From Bacteroidetes bacterium UBA2364 (lineage in GTDB: Bacteria; Bacteroidota; Rhodothermia; Rhodothermales; UBA2364), in NCBI GenBank assembly GCA_002344075.1, contig DDTM01000080.1, positions 55,852 through 81,815 on the forward strand: a stretch of 25,964 nt of DNA, written 5' to 3'. Below the pieces are notes generated by a model. The model saw only the letters and a program-made list of their open reading frames with translations. It was not told where the DNA came from and did no database searches. Each line of letters starts with the position of its first letter. Positions within the stretch are counted from its first letter, which is position 1. Positions 1 through 7,755 of this stretch are shown here, piece after piece. The position numbers and the translations under genes were made by a program.

Positions 1-104
1 TATCACTAAATCTTTTAAGACCGAATATGTCGTTTGATAAATCCATCAACCAATTGACTGCACCAAAACAAATTTACATAGACTTTGGTTCCATGCCTAA
101 GTTT

Positions 105-758
105 TTACTTAAACTTTAATTTGATATCCGCCTTTTTAAGGGTAATTTTTCCTCGGAGCGATCCTGTCAGTACCCGTACCGTGACCAATCCAGCAATCCG
201 AAGTTTTCTAAGGGCTGCATTAATTGCTGCAGCGGCTTCTGTTGGTGTTGCGGTGTAGAAATTGGCTGCTAATTTTGTTTTTACGGTGGTGGGCAGTAAG
301 TCATAATATTCTATGAGTTCTGCGCACCCACCAATTTTAACAGGGTTTGGCGATATGGCAGAAACCGCACTATTGGTAATCGTTAACCTGACTTGACCGG
401 CGCAATATCCTTGAATGTTGATGGTCACAAGTAGTATACCGTTTTGCCCAGCGGTTTTGCCCAGTGCATCGGCTGTTTCAGTAAAGACCAATTGGTCGGT
501 TTCTAAGCGGATTTCATCGGCTTCAAACACATTAGGTAGCTTCACGCTGCCAAGGTCCACTTCACCAGAGGAATACCCAATAGAACCATCGGCAACAGGC
601 AAGTCGGTCGCAAACTCATCCATAGGTACGGTTACCTGATCCACGCCTAATTTCTCAGCAAGGAAGTCACAGCCATTGGAGCTGAGTCCAAAAAAAACAA
701 GTACAACGAGAGAGAGTACCCGACGGAGGGTGAGTCCAGAGTTCAAAGTTGTGTTCAT
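105..758 (-). CDS. Putative secreted lipoprotein of unknown function
   Basis: 217 residues. The N-terminus has a basic start, a hydrophobic stretch (about residues 13-26, RRVLSLVVLVFFGLSS) and then a cysteine at residue 30 in the context SSNGC. This looks like a relaxed type II signal peptide, so the mature protein is probably a lipid-anchored envelope protein. The rest is a small, hydrophilic, beta-rich domain with a Lys-rich C-terminus (repeated LKK/KLK). I recognise no catalytic motif and cannot name a family. It is transcribed divergently from the hydroxyproline epimerase gene and shares a 234-bp intergenic region with it. Seen: ORF, signal peptide and cysteine. Inferred: lipoprotein status. 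The 104 bases downstream to the window edge show no clear terminator or gene. Confidence 0.7.
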   Translation of the reverse strand: MNTTLNSGLTLRRVLSLVVLVFFGLSSNGCDFLAEKLGVDQVTVPMDEFATDLPVADGSIGYSSGEVDLGSVKLPNVFEADEIRLETDQLVFTETADALGKTAGQNGILLVTINIQGYCAGQVRLTITNSAVSAISPNPVKIGGCAELIEYYDLLPTTVKTKLAANFYTATPTEAAAAINAALRKLRIAGLVTVRVLTGSLRGKITLKKADIKLKFK

Positions 759-851
759 GTGTTTAAAGAGTTTAGAGGTTGTTTATGTTGATAGAAAAGG
801 TGTTTGTACTGTGTGCGTGATTGGCAATGGATGATAGTACCAACAAGGAGA

Positions 852-871
852 AATGTCTATATAATGACATT
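852..871. promoter_or_regulatory. Inverted repeat around a TATAAT box, candidate operator
   Basis: A perfect 6-bp inverted repeat, AATGTC-N8-GACATT, encloses a perfect TATAAT hexamer at 860-865. It lies between the divergent lipoprotein and hydroxyproline epimerase genes. I could not find a good -35 box 16-18 bp upstream of the TATAAT on the plus strand, so promoter activity is uncertain. The symmetry and position suit a dimeric regulator binding over a promoter. No regulator gene lies next to it. Confidence 0.35.
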
Positions 872-992
872 GAATGAAGAGGCATTTTGATTTTATGTCC
901 TTATGATCTAATTTAAGGATGAAACAAAAATAGTGCTAAAAAAACTAAAAAACAAGGTCTTTTTTGGGGCCATAGACTTTGAAATTACTGGC

Positions 993-1994
993 ATGGTTTC
1001 TACTTTTTTTTGTATTGATGCCCATACCTGCGGCAATCCAGTTCGAGTAGTGGCGGGCGGTGGGCCATTTTTGGTTGGCGAGACCATGGCCGAACGTCGG
1101 TTGGATTTTTTGGCCCGCTACGATTGGATTCGGAAGGGGCTGATGTTTGAACCACGTGGCCATGATATGATGTCTGGCTCTATTTTATATCCCGCCGCAG
1201 ATTCCAGCCGAGATATAGGAATTTTGTTTATCGAAACCAGTGGTTGCCTGCCCATGTGTGGTCATGGAACCATCGGAACCGTCACGGTGATCATCGAAAA
1301 AGGCTTGGTACAGCCCCAGACGCCTGGTTTATTGCGCCTTGAAACGCCTGCCGGAAATGTGGATGCCCATTATACGTTGTCTAACGGCAAAGTACGTTCT
1401 GTTAGAATCGTTAATATTCCTTCTTTCTTATATGCGACCAACCTCGAAGCCGATGTCCCAGGTTTGGGTAACATCACATGCGATGTGGCCTATGGGGGGA
1501 ATTTTTATGCGATCGTAGAGCCTCAGGCCCATTTCCCCGGTCTTGGTGCGTTTACTGCCGCAGATGTGTTGCGGTTTAGCCCGCTCCTAAGAATGGCACT
1601 TAATCAAAAATATACCTTTGTTCATCCGACCGATCCACGCATTTCAGGATTAGGACATGTCCAATGGACGGGCGTACCGACGAACCCTGAAGCACATGCA
1701 CGCAATGCTGTTTTTTATGGAGATAAGGCCATAGACCGCTCGCCCTGTGGGACGGGCACTTCGGCACGTATGGCACAATGGGCAGCAAAAGGGAAACTGG
1801 CATTGGGAGATCGTTTTGTCCATGAAAGCATTATTGGAAGTATGTTTGTTGGTAGGGTGGAGGCCGAGACCGAAGTTGGACCGTTTAGAGCCATCATTCC
1901 GAGTATAGAAGGATGGGCCAAAATTACCGGATGGAATACGATTACGATTGATCCAGATGACGATCCCTATGCATTTGGGTTTTCTGTAACCTGA
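993..1994 (+). CDS. Proline racemase family; 4-hydroxyproline 2-epimerase
   Basis: 333 residues from the ATG at 993. The frame stays open upstream to a GTG at 933, but the family begins with a short strand followed by D-x-H-T-x-G-x-P-x-R-V-V, here residues 9-20, so the ATG at 993 is preferred. Both catalytic cysteines of the proline racemase fold are visible: C89 in the MCGHGT motif and C252 in the DRSPCGTGTS motif. The second cysteine separates epimerases/racemases from the trans-3-hydroxyproline dehydratase branch, which has Thr there (family knowledge). The expected reaction is trans-4-hydroxy-L-proline to cis-4-hydroxy-D-proline in the cytosol. The next gene, 27 bp downstream, is a D-amino-acid dehydrogenase, the usual partner. 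Proline racemase is the main alternative, but the neighbours favour hydroxyproline. A possible -33/-7 type promoter (TTTG at 886-889, TAATTTAA at 909-916) lies upstream. Confidence 0.87.
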   Translation: MVSTFFCIDAHTCGNPVRVVAGGGPFLVGETMAERRLDFLARYDWIRKGLMFEPRGHDMMSGSILYPAADSSRDIGILFIETSGCLPMCGHGTIGTVTVIIEKGLVQPQTPGLLRLETPAGNVDAHYTLSNGKVRSVRIVNIPSFLYATNLEADVPGLGNITCDVAYGGNFYAIVEPQAHFPGLGAFTAADVLRFSPLLRMALNQKYTFVHPTDPRISGLGHVQWTGVPTNPEAHARNAVFYGDKAIDRSPCGTGTSARMAQWAAKGKLALGDRFVHESIIGSMFVGRVEAETEVGPFRAIIPSIEGWAKITGWNTITIDPDDDPYAFGFSVT

Positions 1995-2021
1995 ATATAT
2001 CTCAAATAAAAATAATTATAT

Positions 2022-3266
2022 ATGTCTAATATTGTTGTCATTGGTGGAGGAGTTATTGGCTTATGTACGGCCTATTATGCCTTACAAGAAGGCCATAACG
2101 TGACGGTTCTGGAAAAAGGGGAGGTAGGAAAGGGGAGTTCTTGGGCAAATGCAGGCTGGATAACGCCCAGTCATGTGGTTCCACTCGCTGCACCGGGTGT
2201 AATTCGTAAAGGTCTAAAGTGGATGTTAGACCCTGAAAGTCCTTTTTATATCAAGCCCCGTATAGAGATCGAGTTGTTCCGGTGGTTGTGGGCATTTAGG
2301 TCGTATGCAACCCAAACGCATGTAAACCGTTGTATTCCAATTTTAGGCACACTATGTGAAGAAAGCCTAAACCTGTTCAAAGCGTTGAGCCAAGCTTTGG
2401 GAGATCAGGTGGGGTTCGAGGAAAAAAGCCTGATTTTTGCAGCGAAAACCGATGCGGGCCTAAAATACTGCATACATGAAGTAGAAGTAGTAAAAAAGGT
2501 CGGGATGGCGGCGCGGGTTTTGGATTTAAATGAAATGTGTGAGATGGAACCAACCCTACGTACAGACTTGAAGGGCGGGGCCTTTTTTAAAATTGATGCG
2601 CACCTAAATCCAGCCAAATTGATGGTACACCTGGCCAAATATATCCGCGCAAATGGGGGAAGAATAGTTGAGAATACGACGGTAAATGGCTTTGAATTGG
2701 GTAAAAAAGAAGTAAAAAACGTTCAAACCACGCATCAGCAATTCGAAGCAGATTATGTAGTGTTGGCAATGGGTGCTTGGTCGAAGGAAGTAAATGAAGC
2801 GCTCAAACTCAGACTACCGATTCAACCAGGGAAAGGGTATAGCATTACCTTGCCTCAGACAGGCACCTTAACCCGAATGCCCATCTTACTTAGTGAACGA
2901 AGTGTAGCCATTACGCCTTTTGGGAACGAAATTCGATATGCTGGCACGATGGAATTGGCCGGGATGGATCTCTCGGTAAACCAAAGGAGGGTGCAAGCCA
3001 TTAAAAACGCTGCGCAAGAATATCTCATCAACTATGATGCAGAAGTAGCACAACAAGCGATCCCTTGGGCGGGTTTACGACCTTGTTCGCCGGACGGAAT
3101 GCCCTTGGTGGGACCACTACAGACATTCCCTAATGTGTTGGTGGCCACAGGTCATGCGATGATTGGGGTAACCAGCGCCACAGGAACCGGAAAAATTATC
3201 TCCGATTTAATTAGTGGCAAAACGTCATTTATGGACCCGCTGCCCTTTGCCCCTGAACGATTTTAA
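2022..3266 (+). CDS. FAD-dependent D-amino-acid dehydrogenase, probable D-hydroxyproline dehydrogenase
   Basis: 414 residues, normal for the DadA/DAO family. The Rossmann dinucleotide-binding motif GGGVIG is at residues 8-13, followed by an acidic residue closing strand 2 (VLEKG) and the SSWANAG segment typical of DadA-like proteins. Near the C-terminus the second FAD-contact region is visible (WAGLRPCSPDGMPLVGP, then ATGHAMIGVT). Known for the family: oxidative deamination of D-amino acids with electrons passed to the respiratory chain. Next to a 4-hydroxyproline epimerase, the likely substrate is cis-4-hydroxy-D-proline and the product 1-pyrroline-4-hydroxy-2-carboxylate. Plain D-alanine or D-proline dehydrogenase is the alternative. 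The ATG has no Shine-Dalgarno; the leader is A/T only. The stop is 5 bp before lptC, so co-transcription is likely. Confidence 0.85.
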   Translation: MSNIVVIGGGVIGLCTAYYALQEGHNVTVLEKGEVGKGSSWANAGWITPSHVVPLAAPGVIRKGLKWMLDPESPFYIKPRIEIELFRWLWAFRSYATQTHVNRCIPILGTLCEESLNLFKALSQALGDQVGFEEKSLIFAAKTDAGLKYCIHEVEVVKKVGMAARVLDLNEMCEMEPTLRTDLKGGAFFKIDAHLNPAKLMVHLAKYIRANGGRIVENTTVNGFELGKKEVKNVQTTHQQFEADYVVLAMGAWSKEVNEALKLRLPIQPGKGYSITLPQTGTLTRMPILLSERSVAITPFGNEIRYAGTMELAGMDLSVNQRRVQAIKNAAQEYLINYDAEVAQQAIPWAGLRPCSPDGMPLVGPLQTFPNVLVATGHAMIGVTSATGTGKIISDLISGKTSFMDPLPFAPERF

Positions 3267-3271
3267 TATGT

Positions 3272-3856
3272 ATGAAACACCCTTTGCTGGAAAATAAAGC
3301 CTATCTCCGGTATGGAAAAATTTTCTTCCTGATAGGGATTTCTGGCTGCCGTTTTTCAGACATTACGGCCCCCAGCCCCCAGATGCCCGACGCTCGCAAG
3401 CCCACTCAAGAAATAGAAGAAGTCTCTTTAGAAATTTTGGAAGAAGGCAAGCCAAAACTGAGGGTACAGGCAGGAAGTATGGCACGCTTCGAGCGTGGAG
3501 ACTCTGTTTTTGCGTTATTGGGAGTTGGGAAATCCAAAAAACCCGTGCGGGTGGCCCTTTTCGATCCATCAGGAAAGCCTTCTGCGAACATTAGCATGGA
3601 GAAACTCCGGTTCGAGGAAGCAACCTTACACCTTACGGCGACAGGCAACGTACAGGTGGAAACCGCAACAGGCCGACGCCTTCAGGCCGAGCACCTTATT
3701 TGGGACAATGTAACCCGAAAACTCACTACAAAAGGATTGGTTCGGATGATTTCGGATCAAGAACAACTACAGGGCTACGACTTGGTAACGGATGAAAGTA
3801 TGACCAACTACAGTGTCAGAAAACTCACCGGACAAGTAAGGATAAGCGGATTATGA
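3272..3856 (+). CDS. lptC: LPS export ABC transporter periplasmic protein LptC
   Basis: 194 residues. A short basic N-terminus leads to a hydrophobic segment ending LIGISGC (Cys at residue 26), so this LptC is probably anchored by lipid rather than by a plain transmembrane helix, as is common in Bacteroidota. The body is beta-rich with the LptC/OstA pattern: a 'LRFEEATLHLTATGNVQVET' strand pair, then 'LQAEHLIWD' and 'LTTKGLVRM'. Role (family): the bitopic or periplasmic part of the Lpt bridge that passes LPS from LptBFG to LptA. It lies 5 bp after the dehydrogenase gene, and its TGA overlaps the next ATG by 4 bp (ATGA). An ATG at 3268 is out of frame. Sequence similarity within LptC is low; the assignment relies on fold pattern and on the lptA/lptB neighbours. 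Confidence 0.8.
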   Translation: MKHPLLENKAYLRYGKIFFLIGISGCRFSDITAPSPQMPDARKPTQEIEEVSLEILEEGKPKLRVQAGSMARFERGDSVFALLGVGKSKKPVRVALFDPSGKPSANISMEKLRFEEATLHLTATGNVQVETATGRRLQAEHLIWDNVTRKLTTKGLVRMISDQEQLQGYDLVTDESMTNYSVRKLTGQVRISGL

Positions 3857-5649
3857 AGAAAAAAATTTGTTGGTGGACGTTGTTTCTTCCGTTTGGATTG
3901 GTGTTTGCTGGGATACTACCCTTAGGATCTTGGGTGGTGGCACAAACGAGGCCAAGTTCCACCCTAAATGCGGTGGCTGCGCGAATAGATTCTACACAAA
4001 CCCGAACTGGCCCCATTGGCAAATTGGTGGATATTCTGAACGCCGATCAAACGATCGGTAGCGCCATATCGCGTACCCTACGCGGGAATGTACAGCTACG
4101 CCAAGAGAATACCTTGCTCCGTGCCCAAGAAGTGGTGGAACGATTTGATAGCAACGTGATTACCCTGAGCGGAAAGGTCTGGATGGTGCAAAATGGCGAT
4201 ACCCTCACTGCTGATCAAATTGTATATAACACGCTTAATAAGCAGGCAAAAGCATCTGGAAACATTCGGGTTTCCAATGGCCAAACCCGAATATTTACAA
4301 CATCCGGCGAATATGATGCCCAAACTAAATTGGTACATTTCACTACCGGAGCACGCATCATAGACAGTACGGCCGTAATCACCGCCCGACGCGGCAGTTT
4401 TTCCAATCAAGACAAATGGGGTAATTTTGAAGGAGACGTAAAATTAGTGGATGGAAAAACGACCCTTACGGCCACAAAAGGCTCATATAATACCACTTTT
4501 AAGTGGGGCGAGTTTGAAGGAAACGTGCACTTGGTGGATGATGAAATGGCGTTAACAGCCGCCAAAGGCGTGTATTATCGTGCGTTACAAGAAGCTTTTT
4601 TTTATGGAAATGTGGAACTTCGGCATCCAGATTTTTTTCTGCAAGCCGATTCCGTGACCCATAATCGTAAGACCGATATTTCTTTTGCTCGTGGGAAGGT
4701 TAAATTAGAACGATACGAAAAAAGAGCACCTCAGGCAACCATTAAAACCGTTCAATCAGCAAGAGTGTTTTTGTTTGGCGGCTCTTTATATCATACAAAT
4801 GCCTCCAAATCCTCGATATTGCGCGGAAATCCATTGGCGGTTCGGCTAAAGGCTACAAAAGAAGATACGGCTGTATTGGATACCCTTTTATTGGCCGCAC
4901 GGATATTAGAGGTCAATGAGCCGGATGAAGGCTATCAGCATATTGTCGTTAAAGGCCAAACGCGCATGCGTCAAGGGACTTTTGCAGCACGCTCAGAGGT
5001 CACCCGATACACCAAGTGGAACCGAGAACCCGATTTTAGAGAAGAAGTACAACTGCTTGATACACCTATCGTATGGTCTCAGCAAAATCAGATTTCTGGA
5101 GATACCCTTAGGTTGTTGTTAAAAGACGGAAAACCAGATTCGTTATCTGTTTTTGGCAATGCGTTTGTTGCACAAATGGATTCTGTGTTGAATAAAATAA
5201 ATCAACTGAGAGGGAAAAAGCTGTTTGGTTTTTTTAAGCAAGATACTTTACGTTCGGTCACTATTTTTCCACAAGCAGAAGCTTTGTATTTTAGTAGAAA
5301 TGACCAGAATAAATTATCACAAGGTATCCAGTTAAAGTCAGATCGGCTTCACTTGACTTTTGAGAAGGAAAATATTAAAACATTGGATGCTTTAAAGCCT
5401 GATGGTGTGATTTATGAGGCTGAAATTATTCCGGAAAAATTTCAATTAAATGGTTTTAACTGGCAACCGGACAAACGCCCCCCAAAAAAGGAGTTTCCGG
5501 TAACAGATGAGCAGTGGGGGTGGATCCAAAAACGGATGAACCTGTCACCGGAACGCAAACAGATTGAAGCCGTTATAACGACTCCTGTAAAACAAATGCC
5601 TGAAAAACCACGTGGGAAACGAACAACAGCCAAACGCCGAAACCGTTGA
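3853..5649 (+). CDS. OstA-like/LptA family protein, long form with tandem repeats
   Basis: 598 residues with an N-terminal signal sequence (basic KKK, hydrophobic to about residue 29, cleavage near VVAQ-T). An OstA-like (LptA superfamily) region starts around residue 65: alternating motifs such as LRGNVQLRQ, LRAQEVV, LSGKVWMVQNGD, LTADQIVY and ASGNIRV are the strand pairs of the beta-jellyroll. Residues 188-274 contain three back-to-back 29-residue units starting KWGNFEGDV, KWGEFEGNV and QEAFFYGNV. The middle continues in the same style; the C-terminus is basic (GKRTTAKRRNR). Bacteroidota often carry such 500-600 residue OstA-like proteins instead of a short LptA. Expected role: periplasmic bridge for lipopolysaccharide transport to the outer membrane. 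It starts inside the lptC stop (ATGA), which indicates translational coupling, and is followed 22 bp later by lptB. Confidence 0.82.
   Translation: MKKKICWWTLFLPFGLVFAGILPLGSWVVAQTRPSSTLNAVAARIDSTQTRTGPIGKLVDILNADQTIGSAISRTLRGNVQLRQENTLLRAQEVVERFDSNVITLSGKVWMVQNGDTLTADQIVYNTLNKQAKASGNIRVSNGQTRIFTTSGEYDAQTKLVHFTTGARIIDSTAVITARRGSFSNQDKWGNFEGDVKLVDGKTTLTATKGSYNTTFKWGEFEGNVHLVDDEMALTAAKGVYYRALQEAFFYGNVELRHPDFFLQADSVTHNRKTDISFARGKVKLERYEKRAPQATIKTVQSARVFLFGGSLYHTNASKSSILRGNPLAVRLKATKEDTAVLDTLLLAARILEVNEPDEGYQHIVVKGQTRMRQGTFAARSEVTRYTKWNREPDFREEVQLLDTPIVWSQQNQISGDTLRLLLKDGKPDSLSVFGNAFVAQMDSVLNKINQLRGKKLFGFFKQDTLRSVTIFPQAEALYFSRNDQNKLSQGIQLKSDRLHLTFEKENIKTLDALKPDGVIYEAEIIPEKFQLNGFNWQPDKRPPKKEFPVTDEQWGWIQKRMNLSPERKQIEAVITTPVKQMPEKPRGKRTTAKRRNR
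4414..4674 (+). repeat. Three tandem 87-bp coding repeats in the OstA-like gene
   Basis: Three in-phase 87-bp units (29 residues each) begin at 4414, 4501 and 4588. The first two are alike at protein level (KWG[NE]FEG[DN]V, LVD, LTA[TA]KG) and partly at DNA level (tttgaagga, gtggatg). The third has diverged but keeps the GNV and end-of-unit spacing. This matches one structural rung of a beta-jellyroll and suggests growth of the bridge by internal duplication. Confidence 0.6.
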
Positions 5650-5671
5650 TTTAGCGCTGCCGCGCCCTGCT

Positions 5672-6403
5672 ATGCTGCATACGCGGGGGTTAGTAAAGCG
5701 CTACCGTCGCCGCGCCGTTGTGGATCAGGTGGATGTGGAGGTGCAACAAGGACAGATTGTGGGGTTGCTTGGGCCAAATGGTGCGGGAAAAACAACCACT
5801 TTCCTCATGATGTGTGGCATGGTGACCCCAGACCAAGGCGATGTGTTAATAAACGATCGGAAAATTACAAAACTGCCCATGTTTAAACGGGCAAGGTTGG
5901 GTATTGGCTATCTCGCCCAAGAAGCATCGGTGTTTCAACACCTTTCGGTGGAAGACAATCTAAAGGCGGTCTTGGAGTACCAACCCATCTCCAAAAAAGA
6001 AAGAAACGAGCGTATTGAACAACTCATGGAGGAATTTGGGATTGCCCGCATCCGAAAGTCGAAAGGGTACATGCTTTCTGGTGGGGAACGGCGCCGTTGC
6101 GAAATTGCGCGGGCATTGGCCACACAACCGAAATTCTTGCTCTTGGATGAGCCGTTTGCAGGTGTGGATCCGATTGCCGTGGAAGACATTCAACGCATTG
6201 TGGTACATCTAAAATCCCGAAATATTGGTATGGTGATTTCGGATCATAACGTGCATGAAACATTGGCTATTTGCGATGTGACGTACATCCTCTATAAAGG
6301 AAAAATCCTGCGACATGGAACAGCCGAAACGTTGGCGGCAGACGAAGAGGTGCGAAAAAGTTATCTTGGTGAGAATTTTTCGCTCGAACGGTATCGCTTA
6401 TAA
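5672..6403 (+). CDS. lptB: LPS export ABC transporter ATP-binding protein LptB
   Basis: 243 residues from the ATG at 5672. The frame stays open to a GTG at 5612 inside lptA, but starting at MLHTRGLVKRY gives the usual LptB length and begins at the first strand of the ABC fold. Walker A is GPNGAGKTT, the Q-loop region is YLAQEASVF, the signature is LSGGERRR, Walker B is LLLDEPFAGVDP and the H-loop is SDHNV. The LAQEASVFQ-LSVEDN stretch and the LGENF tail are LptB-specific. Role: ATPase of the inner-membrane LptBFG complex that powers LPS extraction. lptF and lptG are not in the window. Last gene of the lptC-ostA-lptB run; no convincing terminator follows it. Confidence 0.93.
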   Translation: MLHTRGLVKRYRRRAVVDQVDVEVQQGQIVGLLGPNGAGKTTTFLMMCGMVTPDQGDVLINDRKITKLPMFKRARLGIGYLAQEASVFQHLSVEDNLKAVLEYQPISKKERNERIEQLMEEFGIARIRKSKGYMLSGGERRRCEIARALATQPKFLLLDEPFAGVDPIAVEDIQRIVVHLKSRNIGMVISDHNVHETLAICDVTYILYKGKILRHGTAETLAADEEVRKSYLGENFSLERYRL

Positions 6404-6432
6404 GATAAAAGCGTTTTCAGCTTGGAGGAGGT

Positions 6433-6462
6433 TTGTTTAGTGGGCCGCCTGCATTGTATTAT
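6433..6462 (+). promoter_or_regulatory. Possible promoter for the DAHP synthase gene
   Basis: TTGTTT (6433-6438), an 18-bp spacer and TATTAT (6457-6462) lie in the 111-bp gap after lptB, about 50 bp ahead of the DAHP synthase ATG. The -10 is good and the -35 is poor. The gap suggests a separate transcript but does not exclude read-through from lptB. Confidence 0.35.
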
Positions 6463-6514
6463 GTTTTAGCAATCCCTGTTTACTCAATAATACATTTTTA
6501 CAAACAAGGAAATC

Positions 6515-7549
6515 ATGGTCGTAATCATGAACGCCGATGCCCCGGAACGACAAGTAGAAGAGGTGATCGGGAAACTTAATGGCTATGGATTTGATGTTCA
6601 CCGTTCTACCGGGGTTCGTCAAACAGTCTTAGGCGCCATTGGCGTAAAACCGGATTTCGACATCCGGCATATTAAGGTTTTAGAGGGTGTCTCCGATGTC
6701 TATCGGGTCACTACGCCTTATAAGTTTGCCAGCCGAACTTGGAAGAAGGAGAATACAGTGATAGACGTGGATGGCCTTTCGGTTGGTGGTGATGAATTGA
6801 TTATCATGGCTGGGCCTTGTTCTATAGAAAGTGAGGAGCAAATAGAAGTTTCCGCCGCTGTGGTTGCAGCAACGGGCGCACAAGTTTTACGCGGTGGGGC
6901 CTATAAACCGCGTTCTTCTCCCTACGCATTTCAAGGGTTGGGCGTTCCTGGTCTTAAGATGATCCGCGAGGCTGCCGATCGTCATGGACTCAAGGTGATT
7001 ACCGAGGTCATGGAAATTAACCAAATCGAAATTGTTGCCACATATGCAGACATTTTGCAAATTGGTGCCCGAAACATGCAAAACTTCTCGATGCTGCGTG
7101 AATTGGGGAAGGTGGATAAACCCATTTTTCTGAAACGAGGGCTCTCTTCGACGTTTGAAGAATGGATCATGAGTGCAGAATACATTATCGCCAATGGGAA
7201 TCCGAATGTAATGTTCTGTGAACGCGGAATTCGTACCTTTGAAACCTATACCCGTAATACCTTAGATCTTTCAGCGGTTCCGGTAATTAAGCAAAAAAGC
7301 CATTTACCCATCATTGTAGATCCCAGTCATGGTGTGGGAATTCGCGACAAAGTAGCGCCACTCGCTCGGGCTGGAGTTGCGGTAGGGGCCGATGGATTGA
7401 TGATTGAAATCCATCCTGATCCGCCAACAGCCAAAAGTGACGGTCCGCAATCACTTTATTTTAATCAATTCCGCGAAATGATGCAGGAGTTGCGGATGAT
7501 TGCCCAAATTGTTGGACGTACACTTCCCGAACCAGCCTTGGTGGCATAA
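6515..7549 (+). CDS. aroF: 3-deoxy-7-phosphoheptulonate (DAHP) synthase, type I-beta with regulatory domain
   Basis: 344 residues. Residues 1 to about 70 form a ferredoxin-like domain as in the Thermotoga-type enzymes (MVVIMNADAP..., TGVRQTVLGAIGV). The TIM barrel follows, with IMAGPCSIES near residue 97, LRGGAYKPRSSPYAFQGLG, LQIGARNMQNF, FLKRGLSST and the metal-binding IVDPSHGVG and ADGLMIEIHPDP segments. Reaction: phosphoenolpyruvate plus erythrose-4-phosphate to DAHP, the first step of the shikimate pathway, in the cytosol. In Thermotoga this N-terminal domain mediates tyrosine/phenylalanine feedback, so the same is inferred here. An AAGGA Shine-Dalgarno sits 5 bases before the ATG, and the N-terminus fits the family, so 6515 is preferred over the in-frame ATG at 6527. 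Confidence 0.94.
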   Translation: MVVIMNADAPERQVEEVIGKLNGYGFDVHRSTGVRQTVLGAIGVKPDFDIRHIKVLEGVSDVYRVTTPYKFASRTWKKENTVIDVDGLSVGGDELIIMAGPCSIESEEQIEVSAAVVAATGAQVLRGGAYKPRSSPYAFQGLGVPGLKMIREAADRHGLKVITEVMEINQIEIVATYADILQIGARNMQNFSMLRELGKVDKPIFLKRGLSSTFEEWIMSAEYIIANGNPNVMFCERGIRTFETYTRNTLDLSAVPVIKQKSHLPIIVDPSHGVGIRDKVAPLARAGVAVGADGLMIEIHPDPPTAKSDGPQSLYFNQFREMMQELRMIAQIVGRTLPEPALVA

Positions 7550-7562
7550 AATTAGAGACCTT

Positions 7563-7600
7563 CCGGCGCTTTTTCTAATAGTGAAGGGGCGTCGGCTTTA
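7563..7600 (+). terminator. Weak candidate terminator after DAHP synthase
   Basis: CCGGCGCT (7563-7570) can pair with GGCGTCGG (7588-7595) with two G-T wobbles. A T-rich but interrupted tail (CTTTATTATTTG) follows. The loop is long, so this is only a weak candidate. It lies 13 bp after the stop codon. The remaining 150 bp to glmS hold four ATCCT repeats (about 7695-7740) and no gene. Confidence 0.3.
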
Positions 7601-7755
7601 TTATTTGCTTTTGAACTTGAATACTCGTATCTTCCTACTTATCCAAAACCGTTTCTGAAGCAATTTTCCTTTGTGCCATTCTGAGCACACCTCCAATCCT
7701 CTTATCCTTTACAAACTGTTTTAAATCCTTGTAAATCCTAAACTATTATACATGT

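Noticed and set aside
1..104. Gene or terminator at the left edge
   Set aside because: No open frame of useful length and no stable hairpin with a T run was found.
933..992. GTG-initiated 20-residue extension of the hydroxyproline epimerase
   Set aside because: The family's conserved N-terminus begins right after the ATG at 993; the extension is Lys-rich and lacks family similarity.
5612..5671. GTG start of lptB inside the OstA-like gene
   Set aside because: LptB proteins start at the first ABC strand; ATG at 5672 gives the normal length.
7600..7755. glmS ribozyme/riboswitch upstream of glmS
   Set aside because: No conserved catalytic core sequence could be recognised, and this ribozyme is largely limited to Firmicutes and relatives.
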